Source: Tissierella sp. (GTDB taxonomy: Bacteria; Bacillota; Clostridia; Tissierellales; Tissierellaceae). From it: DNA of 64,000 nucleotides. The DNA lies in assembly GCF_031460495.1 (NCBI RefSeq), contig NZ_JAVKTS010000002.1, forward strand, positions 613,332 through 677,331. The letters run 5' to 3'. Both the position numbers and the translations under genes were made by a program. Of the stretch, positions 8,673-17,565 are shown in pieces (position 1 is the first letter of the stretch; each line of letters begins with the position of its first letter). Under the pieces are notes generated by a model. The model ran no database searches. It was not told the origin of the DNA and worked only from the letters and a program-made list of their open reading frames with translations.

Positions 8673-8700
8673 CAAAAAAACTTAGGAATACTCTCCTAAG
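8673..8700 (-). terminator. Intrinsic terminator after thiN
   Basis: On the minus strand CTTAGGA and TCCTAAG pair around a six-base loop and run into a tract of at least seven T. It ends the riboswitch-controlled thiT-thiN transcript immediately after the thiN stop. Confidence 0.85.
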
Positions 8701-8701
8701 T

Positions 8702-9337
8702 TTAATCTTTTGATATAAATATTAAGGCTTTTCCTTTATGAATACTAATTCTACCTTTCTTGTCAATTACTCTATTGCTAATACCATAAGTTGAACCAAA
8801 TTCTATTTCAGTATTATTTAAATTATAGTAAAAACCAGATAGTGATACAGTAATCCCTCCATCTGTAATAGGAATTACAGATACAAAACAGTCTACTACA
8901 TAATCTAATTCTATATAATCATCTATTAAATATATAATATTATTATCATCTACAATTTTTCCCTTAATCCCTTTGTTATTCAAGTAATCTAACAAAAATA
9001 TATTAGCCGTTGTATGATCCTGCCTCGTACCAGTTACACCAATCATAGTAATTTCATTAAACTTTCCTTCAATTAAGTACTCCAATGCTAACCCAGTATC
9101 AGTAGTATCTTTAACAGTAGAATACTTTTCTATGGGTATATTGTTATATTTAATGAAATCTAATGCTTCCTTGTTAATAGAATCTAAATCACCTATTACT
9201 AGGTTGGGTACTGCATTCACATTAACTAGGTGATTCATTCCACCATCTGCACATATAACAAAATCAGAGTCCTTTAGTAGCCCTTCCAATCTACTATAAT
9301 CTGTAATAGTCCCACTGGAAATAATTAAACCTTTCAT
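8702..9337 (-). CDS. thiN: Thiamine pyrophosphokinase
   Basis: This cytosolic enzyme converts thiamine plus ATP to thiamine diphosphate. The 211-residue length is normal. Family motifs are ICADGGMNHL near residue 31, VIGDLDSI near 47, KDTTDTGLAL near 80 and GVTGTRQDHT near 99. It is 15 bases downstream of thiT, and both lie behind a TPP riboswitch. Import and phosphorylation of thiamine are therefore controlled together by the end product. Confidence 0.95.
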   Translation of the reverse strand: MKGLIISSGTITDYSRLEGLLKDSDFVICADGGMNHLVNVNAVPNLVIGDLDSINKEALDFIKYNNIPIEKYSTVKDTTDTGLALEYLIEGKFNEITMIGVTGTRQDHTTANIFLLDYLNNKGIKGKIVDDNNIIYLIDDYIELDYVVDCFVSVIPITDGGITVSLSGFYYNLNNTEIEFGSTYGISNRVIDKKGRISIHKGKALIFISKD

Positions 9338-9352
9338 TTATATCATCCTTCT

Positions 9353-9901
9353 TTAGTTTGTTATTATTGCCTTCTGTAATGGTTTCCATATAATTGCAAC
9401 CACAAAACACGAAATAATTAATTCTGGAATTAAATAATAAGCATTATACTCCATTGAATAAATCCATGGATTTTTATCACCAGCATATTCAGCGAAGAAA
9501 ACCACACCTGCTAAAACATGCGAGAGCATTCTCCCAAGTATTCCAATAAGTATAGCTAAAAATACATTAGCATAACCTTTTAAAGAACTTTTGTCTTTTA
9601 TATAATATGCAATTCCGGCTAGGCCTAACAAACCAAAAGCTAATGGATAATCTAAAATAAACTGAATTGGATGATAAAAATAAGGCTTTAGAATAAATTG
9701 TAATATTCCATAAGTACTTCCTATTGCTAATCCTGGAACTATACCCCAGCGAATAGCAAATAGCATAATCGGAATCATACTTCCTGCAGTAACTGATCCT
9801 CCCATAGGCGCCTCATAAAGCTTAATATAGCTTAATATTGTAGATAGAGCAATCATCATGCCACCTTCTGTTAACATCTTAACATTCCATCTTTTTTCCA
9901 C
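9353..9901 (-). CDS. thiT: Energy-coupled thiamine transporter ThiT
   Basis: This is the substrate-binding S component of an ECF-type thiamine importer, a 182-residue membrane protein with about six hydrophobic helices. MIALSTILSYIKLYEAPMGG and the later AYYLIPELI are typical of ThiT (YuaJ). It needs the shared EcfAAT energising module, which is not in this window. The start is GTG at 9901, seven bases after AGGGGG. The TPP riboswitch upstream supports the assignment independently. Confidence 0.95.
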   Translation of the reverse strand: MEKRWNVKMLTEGGMMIALSTILSYIKLYEAPMGGSVTAGSMIPIMLFAIRWGIVPGLAIGSTYGILQFILKPYFYHPIQFILDYPLAFGLLGLAGIAYYIKDKSSLKGYANVFLAILIGILGRMLSHVLAGVVFFAEYAGDKNPWIYSMEYNAYYLIPELIISCFVVAIIWKPLQKAIITN

Positions 9902-9921
9902 TTAAATTCCCCCTTTAAATT

Positions 9922-9953
9922 AAAAAAACCCATCACTAATGTAGGTAATGGGT
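9922..9953 (-). terminator. Terminator of the TPP riboswitch
   Basis: ACCCATTAC pairs with GTGATGGGT (one G-U pair) around CTACATTA and is followed by seven T. It lies between the aptamer and the thiT start, so TPP binding can be expected to favour premature termination. Confidence 0.85.
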
Positions 9954-9966
9954 ATCAAAGGCTAAT

Positions 9967-10053
9967 ACACACTTCCCTACGCTAGTATTACCTAGTTCAG
10001 GTCATAAGGGTCGGGATAAATCCACTCTCAGCCATTTGGCTCCCCTAGTGTTG
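9967..10053 (-). promoter_or_regulatory. TPP (THI-box) riboswitch aptamer
   Basis: On the minus strand the conserved THI elements appear in order: AGGGGAGC, GCTGAGA, ACCC, GACCTGAACTAGGTAAT and CTAGCGTAGGGAAG, closed by a short ACAC/GTGT P1 helix. It senses thiamine diphosphate and controls thiT-thiN through the downstream terminator at 9922-9953. Confidence 0.95.
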
Positions 10054-10077
10054 AATTTTTTATGTTTATTTAATTTC

Positions 10078-10105
10078 ATTATAACATATATGTTTTTATT
10101 TACAA
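10078..10105 (-). promoter_or_regulatory. Promoter of the TPP-riboswitch transcript
   Basis: TTGTAA (10100-10105), a 16-base spacer and TATAAT (10078-10083) on the minus strand, with an extended -10 TG (ATGTTATAAT). The -35 box overlaps the rpe stop codon, so the thiamine unit is separate from the upstream cluster. Confidence 0.7.
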
Positions 10106-10747
10106 GTTTTTAAATTCTCTAGTTCTACTTTCTACATCTTTTGAACCAAATATGTCTGAGCCTACTACAAGTAAATCAGCACCATATCCAAGTATTTCCT
10201 TAGCATTGTCAAGTTTGACTCCACCGTCTACTTCAAGAATTATATTCAAATTTCTTGCATTTATTATATCTCTTAGTCTTTTTATTTTGTTTTCCATAGC
10301 TTTAATAAAAGACTGACCACCAAAACCTGGATTTACGGTCATAATTAGTATTAAATCTAAGTCATCTAACACATACTCTATATTCTCCAAGGGAGTGGCT
10401 GGATTCAATGATACACCTGCCATAACACCATAGGACTTAATTTCTTGTATTGTCCTATGAAGATGAACAGTTGCCTCTTCATGGACAGTTATTATATCAG
10501 CACCAGCTTCAACAAAATCTTTGATATATCTCTCAGGTCTGTCTATCATAAGATGAACATCAAAAGGAAGCTTTGTTACATTTCTAAGTTTCTTAATCAC
10601 TGGTGGTCCAAATGTAATATTAGGTACATAAATTCCATCCATTACATCTAAATGAATATAGTCTGCTCCACCTTTTTCTATTTTTATAATTTCATCCCTC
10701 AAATTAGCAAAATCAGCTGAAAGCAAAGAGGGTGCAATTTTTGCCAT
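10100..10747 (-). CDS. rpe: Ribulose-phosphate 3-epimerase
   Basis: This pentose phosphate enzyme interconverts ribulose 5-phosphate and xylulose 5-phosphate. The 215-residue TIM barrel begins MAKIAPSLLSADF and carries HLDVMDG, FDVHLMI, VNPGFGGQ and EVDGGV, with the metal-binding His and Asp residues in place. The start is ATG at 10747 after TAGGAGG; an upstream in-frame ATG at 10831 lies inside rsgA. It follows rsgA by one base, as in Bacillus. Confidence 0.96.
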   Translation of the reverse strand: MAKIAPSLLSADFANLRDEIIKIEKGGADYIHLDVMDGIYVPNITFGPPVIKKLRNVTKLPFDVHLMIDRPERYIKDFVEAGADIITVHEEATVHLHRTIQEIKSYGVMAGVSLNPATPLENIEYVLDDLDLILIMTVNPGFGGQSFIKAMENKIKRLRDIINARNLNIILEVDGGVKLDNAKEILGYGADLLVVGSDIFGSKDVESRTREFKNL

Positions 10748-10748
10748 A

Positions 10749-11624
10749 TTAGTACCTCCTAATATTTTTAATTTCTTCAAGAAATAGTAGATAATTTTCA
10801 TATCTATCTTTGTTAATATTTCCTCTTTCAACCTGTTCTTTTACTGCACAATCAGGTTCATTTAAATGCAAGCAGGAAATAAATCTACATTTTTCTCCAT
10901 ATTTTTTTATCTCCCTAAAGTAATCTCTTAACTCTATTTCAGCCTCAATGAAATCCACATTTAAAGAACTAAAACCTGGAGAATCTAGCACAAAGGTATT
11001 TTCATGTAAATCTAATAATTCAACATGTCTGGTTGTATGCTTACCTCTTTTTGTTTTAGAACTTACATCTCCCGTCTCAAGTTTAAAATTCGAATTAATA
11101 ATATTTAATAAAGATGATTTACCTGCCCCAGATGGTCCCGCGAAAACTGATATATTATTATTCAGAAGCTCTTTTAATTCTTCAATACCAACTTTGGTTT
11201 TTGTACTAGTTTTTATTACTTTATATCCTGCAGCTTCATATCTTTTTTCCATATCTATAGCTTTATCTTCTGCTAAGTCGACTTTATTTAAGCAAATTAT
11301 TATTTCTAAGTTTTCATGTTCTGCCATGATCAGAAACCTATCCAATAGCCAAGTGCTAATATCAGGTTTTTTAATACTCATCACTATTATAGCTTGGGTT
11401 ATATTAGCTACAGTTGGCCTAACTAGTTGTGATTTTCTAGTATATATCTCTTCAATATAGCCAGAATTATCTTCATCACTAATTCTAATCCTTACCTTAT
11501 CTCCTACTAAAGGAGTTATATTTTCTTCCCTAAAATTACCTCTAGCTCTACATTCAACTACACCTTCTGTTGTTTTTACATAGTAAAACCCAGCAATGCC
11601 CTTAATAATTATTCCATCAATCAT
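10749..11624 (-). CDS. rsgA: Small-subunit ribosome biogenesis GTPase RsgA
   Basis: This circularly permuted GTPase (YloQ/CpgA) helps mature the 30S subunit. Over 291 residues an N-terminal OB fold is followed by NKVD (113-116), then GPSGAGKSS (163-171), then DSPGFSS. This G4-before-G1 order is the hallmark of the family. A C-terminal zinc site uses Cys246, Cys251, His253 and Cys259. It is nine bases downstream of prkC. The kinase-phosphatase-RsgA order is conserved, and RsgA (CpgA) is a known PrkC substrate in Bacillus. Confidence 0.97.
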   Translation of the reverse strand: MIDGIIIKGIAGFYYVKTTEGVVECRARGNFREENITPLVGDKVRIRISDEDNSGYIEEIYTRKSQLVRPTVANITQAIIVMSIKKPDISTWLLDRFLIMAEHENLEIIICLNKVDLAEDKAIDMEKRYEAAGYKVIKTSTKTKVGIEELKELLNNNISVFAGPSGAGKSSLLNIINSNFKLETGDVSSKTKRGKHTTRHVELLDLHENTFVLDSPGFSSLNVDFIEAEIELRDYFREIKKYGEKCRFISCLHLNEPDCAVKEQVERGNINKDRYENYLLFLEEIKNIRRY

Positions 11625-11633
11625 AAAAGCCTC

Positions 11634-13580
11634 CTATTCATTTTTAGGAATCGTAGTTTGATATATATCATCATAATATATATCGAAGGTAGAACCAACC
11701 TTACCTTGTAAGGTTATTACAGCTTCACCGTCACTGACAGAATGTTTTTTATTATAAACAACTATGCTTACACCATCTTGATTTCTAATAACTTTTATTT
11801 GTGTCTCTTCTTTTTCTTGCAGTGGTGTTAAATTGAAAGTTATTGAACTCTCTTCATTGTTCTCATTTCCATCATTATCTCCACCAATGTCTCCTGTTCC
11901 TTCACTAGGCCCACTACTTACATATAAATCAACAGCAGTTTTCGTCTCTAATTCTGTACCTTGATCATAGCTTTGCCAAGTTACAATTCCCTTTTCTATA
12001 TCTTCACTAGGCTGTTCTTTGATTTCTCCTTCTACTAAATCTAATTCGGTCAATTTAGCTCTAGCTGACTCTATGCTTTCACCCACTAATTTTGGCATTA
12101 TAACTTGTTTAATCTCTTCTCCCTTACTAACTACAAAGACAATTCTAGTACCTGGTTCTACCATAGCTCCACTCTCTGGTTCTTGACTCATTATTACATT
12201 CTCTGGTATATCATCTGAGTGCTTATACTCAGGATTTCCCATTTTTAAATCTGCATCTTTAACCAATTCCTCTACATCTGCCAAATCTTTGTTGACAAAA
12301 CTAGGAACTTTAATTAGATTATCTCCTTCACTAACAGTGACTTCTATCTCATAGTTTTTCTTTACTTTTGTATCTGGGTCTACTTCCTGAGATATAACTT
12401 CTCCTGCTTTAAATTGACTATTCTTAACCCTAGCTTTTACAGAAAATCTCAATCCTAACCCTTCAATTTCTTCTCTAGCTTCATCTTCTTGTAAACCAAT
12501 TACAGATGGAACTATTATTTCTGGACTATCAAAAAAGTTCTTTATCCTATATGCACCTATCCATATACTAGCTGCAGCTAAAAAAGCAAGAAGTATACCT
12601 AAAAAAATAACCTTACTACTACCATCTTTTTTATTTGACTTTTTATTATCTTTACTATTTTTCATTTTATCAACATCCTTTATATTTACTGCTGGCATTA
12701 CCTTAGTATGTGAGTCAAAATTATTGGTATCTTCATATGAAAAATCTTCTACATTGTTTTTAATCTTATTTAAATCCATTATTAACTCAGTAATATTGCT
12801 ATATCTGTCTGCCTGTCTCTTTTGAACACACTTTAATATAATAAGTTGAAAACTATCAGGTATTTGACCATCTAACTCTTTCGGAGGTACTATATCTTCT
12901 TGTACATGTTTTAATGCAACTGTAATAGGGCTCTCACCTTGATATGGTAACTCACCAGTAACCATTTCGTACATAACAATACCCAATGAATATATGTCAG
13001 ATTTCTCATCAGTGTATCCACCTCTAGCTTGTTCTGGGGAGAAATAATGAACAGAGCCTAATACATTAGATGTGGTTGTAACAGTAGAGCTTGTAGCAGC
13101 TCTAGCGATGCCAAAATCAGTAACCTTAATCCTTCCATCATCAGTTATCATTATATTGTGTGGCTTTATATCTCTATGAACTATATGATTTTTATGTGCA
13201 TGTTGTAAAGCCCCAGCGATTTGATTTGTATAATCCAAGGTGGATTTCATAGATAACTTTCCACTCTCTCTAATAATTTCTTTTAGAGTTTTACCTTTTA
13301 TATATTCCATAACTATATAATGAATATTATTATTCCCTTCAGTTTCAACACCAACATCATAAATATTAACTATATTTGGATGGGATAAGCTAGCTGCAGC
13401 TTGTGATTCTCTTTTGAATTTTCTAACAAATTCTTCATCATTTACAAATTCGTCTCTCAATATTTTAATTGCAACAAATCTATCAAGCAACTGGCATTTA
13501 GCCTTATATACTAATGCCATCCCGCCTCCACCTATTTGCTCTAATATTTCATATCTTCCACCTAAAATCCTGCCTATCAT
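11634..13580 (-). CDS. prkC: PASTA-domain serine/threonine kinase PrkC
   Basis: This membrane-anchored Hanks-type kinase senses peptidoglycan fragments. The 648 residues hold a kinase domain (1 to about 265) with GGGGMA loop, Lys39, HRDIKPHN from 135 and DFG 155-157. A juxtamembrane linker is followed by one membrane helix at about 327-347. Three extracellular PASTA repeats (about 354-555) and a Gly/Asn/Glu-rich linker lead into a further C-terminal beta-rich domain of about 70 residues. It overlaps the phosphatase gene by four bases (ATGA), implying translational coupling. All kinase residues are intact. Confidence 0.97.
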   Translation of the reverse strand: MIGRILGGRYEILEQIGGGGMALVYKAKCQLLDRFVAIKILRDEFVNDEEFVRKFKRESQAAASLSHPNIVNIYDVGVETEGNNNIHYIVMEYIKGKTLKEIIRESGKLSMKSTLDYTNQIAGALQHAHKNHIVHRDIKPHNIMITDDGRIKVTDFGIARAATSSTVTTTSNVLGSVHYFSPEQARGGYTDEKSDIYSLGIVMYEMVTGELPYQGESPITVALKHVQEDIVPPKELDGQIPDSFQLIILKCVQKRQADRYSNITELIMDLNKIKNNVEDFSYEDTNNFDSHTKVMPAVNIKDVDKMKNSKDNKKSNKKDGSSKVIFLGILLAFLAAASIWIGAYRIKNFFDSPEIIVPSVIGLQEDEAREEIEGLGLRFSVKARVKNSQFKAGEVISQEVDPDTKVKKNYEIEVTVSEGDNLIKVPSFVNKDLADVEELVKDADLKMGNPEYKHSDDIPENVIMSQEPESGAMVEPGTRIVFVVSKGEEIKQVIMPKLVGESIESARAKLTELDLVEGEIKEQPSEDIEKGIVTWQSYDQGTELETKTAVDLYVSSGPSEGTGDIGGDNDGNENNEESSITFNLTPLQEKEETQIKVIRNQDGVSIVVYNKKHSVSDGEAVITLQGKVGSTFDIYYDDIYQTTIPKNE

Positions 13581-14323
13581 TGTTTCACCTCATTAATTAA
13601 TTTGATTGCAACAGCAGTAATATTATCAAATCCACCCTTGTCATTGGCCTTAGTTGCAAGTTCTACACAAGCTTTTTGTATATCTTGTGCTCCATTAAAT
13701 GTATCGTAAATCTCAAATTCTTTTAACATATTAGATAAACCATCACTACATAAAAGTAATATATCCCCTTGATTATATTTTCTAAAAAACAAGTCCATTT
13801 CAATGATACTACTAGAACCAACAGCCCTAGTTATCATGTTCCTTTTAGGATGAGTTTTTGCTTCCTCTCTGGTAATGCTTCCTGTTCGAATAAGCTCATT
13901 TACATAAGAGTGATCTTCAGTTACTTGGATAATTTCTTTATCCTTAATTAAATATGCCCTACTATCTCCAACATGTCCTATGCAAATCCTATCCTCTAAT
14001 ATGTAAGCTAAGGTAATAGTCGTACCCATACCCTCATATTTTTTATCTTCCAGTGATTTCAAGTAAATTTTTGTATTTGCCTCCTCTATTGATTCTTTAA
14101 TTAATTTGGTTATTATCGCATCACTAATTAAATCATCCTTAGCTTTTAAAAAATTCCTTTCAATAACATCTAATGCCATGGAGCTGGCTACTTCCCCTGC
14201 CTTATGGCCCCCCATGCCATCTGCCACTACATATAAAGGCAGTAAGGAATCTTTTGAAGCATAAAAAGCGTCTTGGTTACTCTCTCTATTTTTCCCAATA
14301 TCTGATATTGCACCACTGACCAT
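13577..14323 (-). CDS. prpC: PP2C-type serine/threonine phosphatase (PrpC/Stp)
   Basis: This 248-residue metal-dependent PPM phosphatase counteracts PrkC. Motifs are DIGKNRESNQDAF, VADGMGGHKAGEVAS at about 33-47, GHVGDSRAYL, LLCSDGLSNM and the final GGFDNITAVAI, with metal-binding aspartates present. The stop overlaps the prkC start by four bases. It lies directly after rlmN, the same rlmN-prpC-prkC-rsgA order as Bacillus. Confidence 0.97.
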   Translation of the reverse strand: MVSGAISDIGKNRESNQDAFYASKDSLLPLYVVADGMGGHKAGEVASSMALDVIERNFLKAKDDLISDAIITKLIKESIEEANTKIYLKSLEDKKYEGMGTTITLAYILEDRICIGHVGDSRAYLIKDKEIIQVTEDHSYVNELIRTGSITREEAKTHPKRNMITRAVGSSSIIEMDLFFRKYNQGDILLLCSDGLSNMLKEFEIYDTFNGAQDIQKACVELATKANDKGGFDNITAVAIKLINEVKQ

Positions 14324-14346
14324 AATACCACCCCATTAAAATCTTT

Positions 14347-15387
14347 TTAGTTATCATTTTCAGTTACAGACCTTCTAAGCTGTCCACAGGAAGCGCTAAT
14401 ATCTCCTCCCATTTCCCTTCTTATAGTTACTTGAATGTTGCTTTTACTTAATTCCTTTTGAAATCTCTCTATATTAGCTCTACTTGGCCTGTCCTTCTTA
14501 AATTCATGTATTGGATTTAAAGGAATTAGATTAATATGGCAATTAATTCCCTTTAAAATCTTCATTAGTTCCTTAACATCTATGTCTCTGTCATTTACAT
14601 TGTCTATTAGAGTATATTCGAAAGTAATTCGTCTACTTGTATTTTTAGAATAATATTCACAAGCTTTCATCAGCTCAGCTATTGAATACCTATTAGCTAT
14701 GGGCATGATTTTTTTTCTATCAGTATCAAATGGAGAATGTAAAGATATTGACAAAGTAATGGGTATGTCTTCCTTAGCTAAATCATAAATTCTAGGAACA
14801 ATTCCACATGTAGATAGTGTAATATTTCTATGGCTAATATTATGACCTTTTTCATCATGAATGATATTAATAAACTTCAAAGTATTATTATAATTGTCTA
14901 ATGGTTCACCACTTCCCATTAGTACAATATTCGATATGTCTTTATTTAAGTCCTTTTCTATCATATAAATTTGGTTTAGCATCTCAGCTGGAGTTAGATT
15001 TCTTAAAAGCCCTTCCTTAGTTGATGCACAGAAAGAACAACTCATCTTGCAGCCTACTTGAGTTGAAATACAAGCAGTTAATCCATGATTGTACTCCATT
15101 GCTACAGATTCAATTATATTATTATCTTGCAAAAGGACCAAATACTTTGTAGTATTATCTAATTTTGACCTAAATTTCTGAAATATTTCTACCTTATTGA
15201 CTTTGTAATTTTGAAATAAGTAATTTCTTAGTTTTTCAGGCAATACCTGTAATTCTTTTATATCTATCTTTTTATTTCTATGAAAATATGAAAATAATTG
15301 TTCTCCACGAAAGCTTTTTTCATCTAATGAAATCATTAATTTTTTCAGTTCATCTAAAGACAAACTATTTAATTCTATTTTATCCAA
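14347..15387 (-). CDS. rlmN: Dual-specificity 23S rRNA/tRNA (adenine-C2) methyltransferase RlmN
   Basis: This radical SAM enzyme methylates C2 of A2503 in 23S rRNA and A37 of some tRNAs. Over 346 residues, Cys113, Cys117 and Cys120 form the Cx3Cx2C [4Fe-4S] motif. Cys106 and Cys334 fit the two mechanistic cysteines, and GSGEPLDNY binds SAM. The start is TTG at 15387, preceded by GAGGTG at five bases; I see no better in-frame start. It is downstream of rsmB across 55 bases. Confidence 0.96.
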   Translation of the reverse strand: MDKIELNSLSLDELKKLMISLDEKSFRGEQLFSYFHRNKKIDIKELQVLPEKLRNYLFQNYKVNKVEIFQKFRSKLDNTTKYLVLLQDNNIIESVAMEYNHGLTACISTQVGCKMSCSFCASTKEGLLRNLTPAEMLNQIYMIEKDLNKDISNIVLMGSGEPLDNYNNTLKFINIIHDEKGHNISHRNITLSTCGIVPRIYDLAKEDIPITLSISLHSPFDTDRKKIMPIANRYSIAELMKACEYYSKNTSRRITFEYTLIDNVNDRDIDVKELMKILKGINCHINLIPLNPIHEFKKDRPSRANIERFQKELSKSNIQVTIRREMGGDISASCGQLRRSVTENDN

Positions 15388-15442
15388 ATCATCACCTCAA
15401 TGCTATCTAATATAATATTATACATAATAAATCAATATAATT

Positions 15443-16786
15443 CTATCTTTCTTTTATCATTTTGGCTATATAAAAACCATCAGTCCCATGGATATTAGGA
15501 TAAAGTTGTATATAACCAGAATTTAAACTATTTAAATTATCCTTGTTTGTAAATTTACTCTCTATTTCTACTAATTTGAAATTTCTATTTTCCTGTAAGA
15601 ATCTATTTACTAAGTTTACATTTTCATCTCTTTCTATGGTACAAGTACTATAAACCAATATTCCACCAATTTTAATATATTCTTTTACATTATTTAAGAT
15701 AGTATATTGCAAATCAGCAAGCTTTTCAATATCTGCTTCTTTCCTATTCCATTTTATTTCAGGTTTTCTTCTAATTAATCCTAAACCTGAGCAAGGTGCA
15801 TCTACTAAAACATAATCAGCAATATTAAACATATCTTCATCCCTTTTAGTTGCATCTGATAAATCAGTCTGAATAATATCTATGCCTAACCTATTTGCAT
15901 TTTCTTCAATGAGCTTTAATTTATGTTTGTAAATATCTCTACTATAGATTTTCCCTTTATTATTCATTATTTGTGCAAGATGAGTAGTTTTGCCACCTGG
16001 AGCACTACATATATCAATAATAACAGACCCTGGTAAGGGATCCATTACCTGCCCAACTAAAGTACTACTTTCATCTTGGATAAAAAAATACCCCAATTTA
16101 AACTCTTCAAGTTCTGTTATCCTATTTGGATTATCTATTATAAGTGAATCTTTTGCATATATAGACTCTTCTATAATTAAGTTCTTCTTCATTAATCTTT
16201 CTCTTAATTCATCCTTATTAATCTTCAAGGTATTTACTCTAATATTTAACTTTGGACTCTCATTATTCTTCTTACACAATTCTTCTGTGAATTCTTCTCC
16301 AAATTCTCTTACCCATCTATCTACCATCCACTTTGGATGGGAGTATTTAATTGAAATATAGTCAATTTTGTTACTCACATTAATTTTCATATATTCATCT
16401 TTATTATTACCAATATTTCTAAGTACACCATTAACAAATCCAATGGATCCCTTGTGTCCGTGTTTTTTAGCTAAGTTTACAGATTCATTAACTGCAGCAC
16501 TATTGGGTATTTTATCCATGAAAACTAGTTGATATACTCCAATCCTTAGTATAATCAAAATAGCAGAATGTATTTTCTTTAATCTAATCTTAGATGCTTT
16601 TGAGATTATATAGTCTAAATATAGCTGATTTTCCAATACTCCATAGGTAATTTCTCTAATCAAGCTTTCATCTTTACTACTCAATTGTTCTTCTAAGTTT
16701 TTATTAATTGCTATATTAGAAAAAGCTTCTTTAACAAATATATCATATAATATATTAAATGATACTTCTCTAGCAGATAAAACCAT
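15443..16786 (-). CDS. rsmB: 16S rRNA (cytosine967-C5)-methyltransferase RsmB
   Basis: This 447-residue enzyme has an N-terminal NusB-like RNA-binding domain (about 1-140) and a C-terminal Rossmann methyltransferase domain. The latter has the SAM loop CSAPGGKTTHLAQ and the two cysteine motifs DAPCSGLG and YSTCTI. It methylates C967 of 16S rRNA. ATG at 16786 follows AGGAGTG. A terminator for the preceding yugP ends about 30 bases upstream, so expression depends on read-through or a promoter packed into that gap. Confidence 0.96.
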   Translation of the reverse strand: MVLSAREVSFNILYDIFVKEAFSNIAINKNLEEQLSSKDESLIREITYGVLENQLYLDYIISKASKIRLKKIHSAILIILRIGVYQLVFMDKIPNSAAVNESVNLAKKHGHKGSIGFVNGVLRNIGNNKDEYMKINVSNKIDYISIKYSHPKWMVDRWVREFGEEFTEELCKKNNESPKLNIRVNTLKINKDELRERLMKKNLIIEESIYAKDSLIIDNPNRITELEEFKLGYFFIQDESSTLVGQVMDPLPGSVIIDICSAPGGKTTHLAQIMNNKGKIYSRDIYKHKLKLIEENANRLGIDIIQTDLSDATKRDEDMFNIADYVLVDAPCSGLGLIRRKPEIKWNRKEADIEKLADLQYTILNNVKEYIKIGGILVYSTCTIERDENVNLVNRFLQENRNFKLVEIESKFTNKDNLNSLNSGYIQLYPNIHGTDGFYIAKMIKER

Positions 16787-16815
16787 ATAAACACTCCTAT
16801 TAACTTAATTTAAAT

Positions 16816-16839
16816 TTAAAAAAGGAGGAATAATCCTCC
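16816..16839 (-). terminator. Intrinsic terminator after yugP
   Basis: On the minus strand GGAGGA and TCCTCC pair around a four-base loop and are followed by TTTTTTT and more A/T. It lies between the yugP stop and the rsmB start. Confidence 0.75.
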
Positions 16840-16847
16840 ATAAAAGT

Positions 16848-17546
16848 CTAATCTCTTCTCCTGTTTGTCATAGCTAGCAATCTAAGTAATTCACCTATTG
16901 CTACTAATGTAGCTGCCACATAAGTTAATGCAGCTGCCTTTAATACTTTTTTTGCTGGTTTGATTTTGTCCATCTCCACTATTCCATTTTCTAGTTGTAG
17001 TAAAGCTCTATTACTTGCATTAAATTCTACAGGTAATGTAATAATTTGAAAAAGTACAACAGATGAAAATAGTATAATCCCAAAGGTTATGAGATTTCCC
17101 CAAGATATGAGGGTACCAATTATTAATAATACCCAAGCAAATCTAGAGCTTATATTTGCAATTGGTGCAAGATTGTTTCTCAGAAGCAAAGGCAAATATC
17201 CCTCAGAATGTTGTATAGCATGACCAACTTCATGAGCTGCTACACTCATAGAAGCAATACTATTGCCACCAAATATAGTAGTTGATAGTCTAACAACCTT
17301 TGATCTAGGATCATAATGATCTGTTAATTTTCCTGATACCTGCTCTACTTTAACATCATAAAGTCCATTTCTATCTAATATCATTCTAGCAATCTGCCCA
17401 CCAGTATACCCTGTTCCACTTGGTACATTAGAATATTTACTAAATGCAGAATTAATCTTTAGCTGAGCATAGGAAGCAAAAAGAATTGCAGGAAGTACAT
17501 ATATAAACCAAGAAGTATCCATATAACCTACACGATATCCAAGCAT
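16848..17546 (-). CDS. yugP: Zinc metallopeptidase, YugP family (membrane)
   Basis: This 232-residue membrane protein has one N-terminal helix (about 13-27), a HEVGHAIQH zinc motif with His105 and His109, and further helices in the C-terminal half. The DUF2268/YugP family is predicted to be peptidases; the substrate is unknown. ATG at 17546 follows GAGGAG. It sits between fmt and rsmB, an insertion relative to Bacillus where those genes are adjacent. Confidence 0.9.
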   Translation of the reverse strand: MLGYRVGYMDTSWFIYVLPAILFASYAQLKINSAFSKYSNVPSGTGYTGGQIARMILDRNGLYDVKVEQVSGKLTDHYDPRSKVVRLSTTIFGGNSIASMSVAAHEVGHAIQHSEGYLPLLLRNNLAPIANISSRFAWVLLIIGTLISWGNLITFGIILFSSVVLFQIITLPVEFNASNRALLQLENGIVEMDKIKPAKKVLKAAALTYVAATLVAIGELLRLLAMTNRRRD

Positions 17547-17565
17547 TCTTATTCTCCTCTCTATT

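Noticed and set aside
10948-11460. 170-codon plus-strand frame opposite rsgA
   Set aside because: Antisense shadow of a conserved GTPase with a low-complexity Ser/Leu/Ile-rich product.
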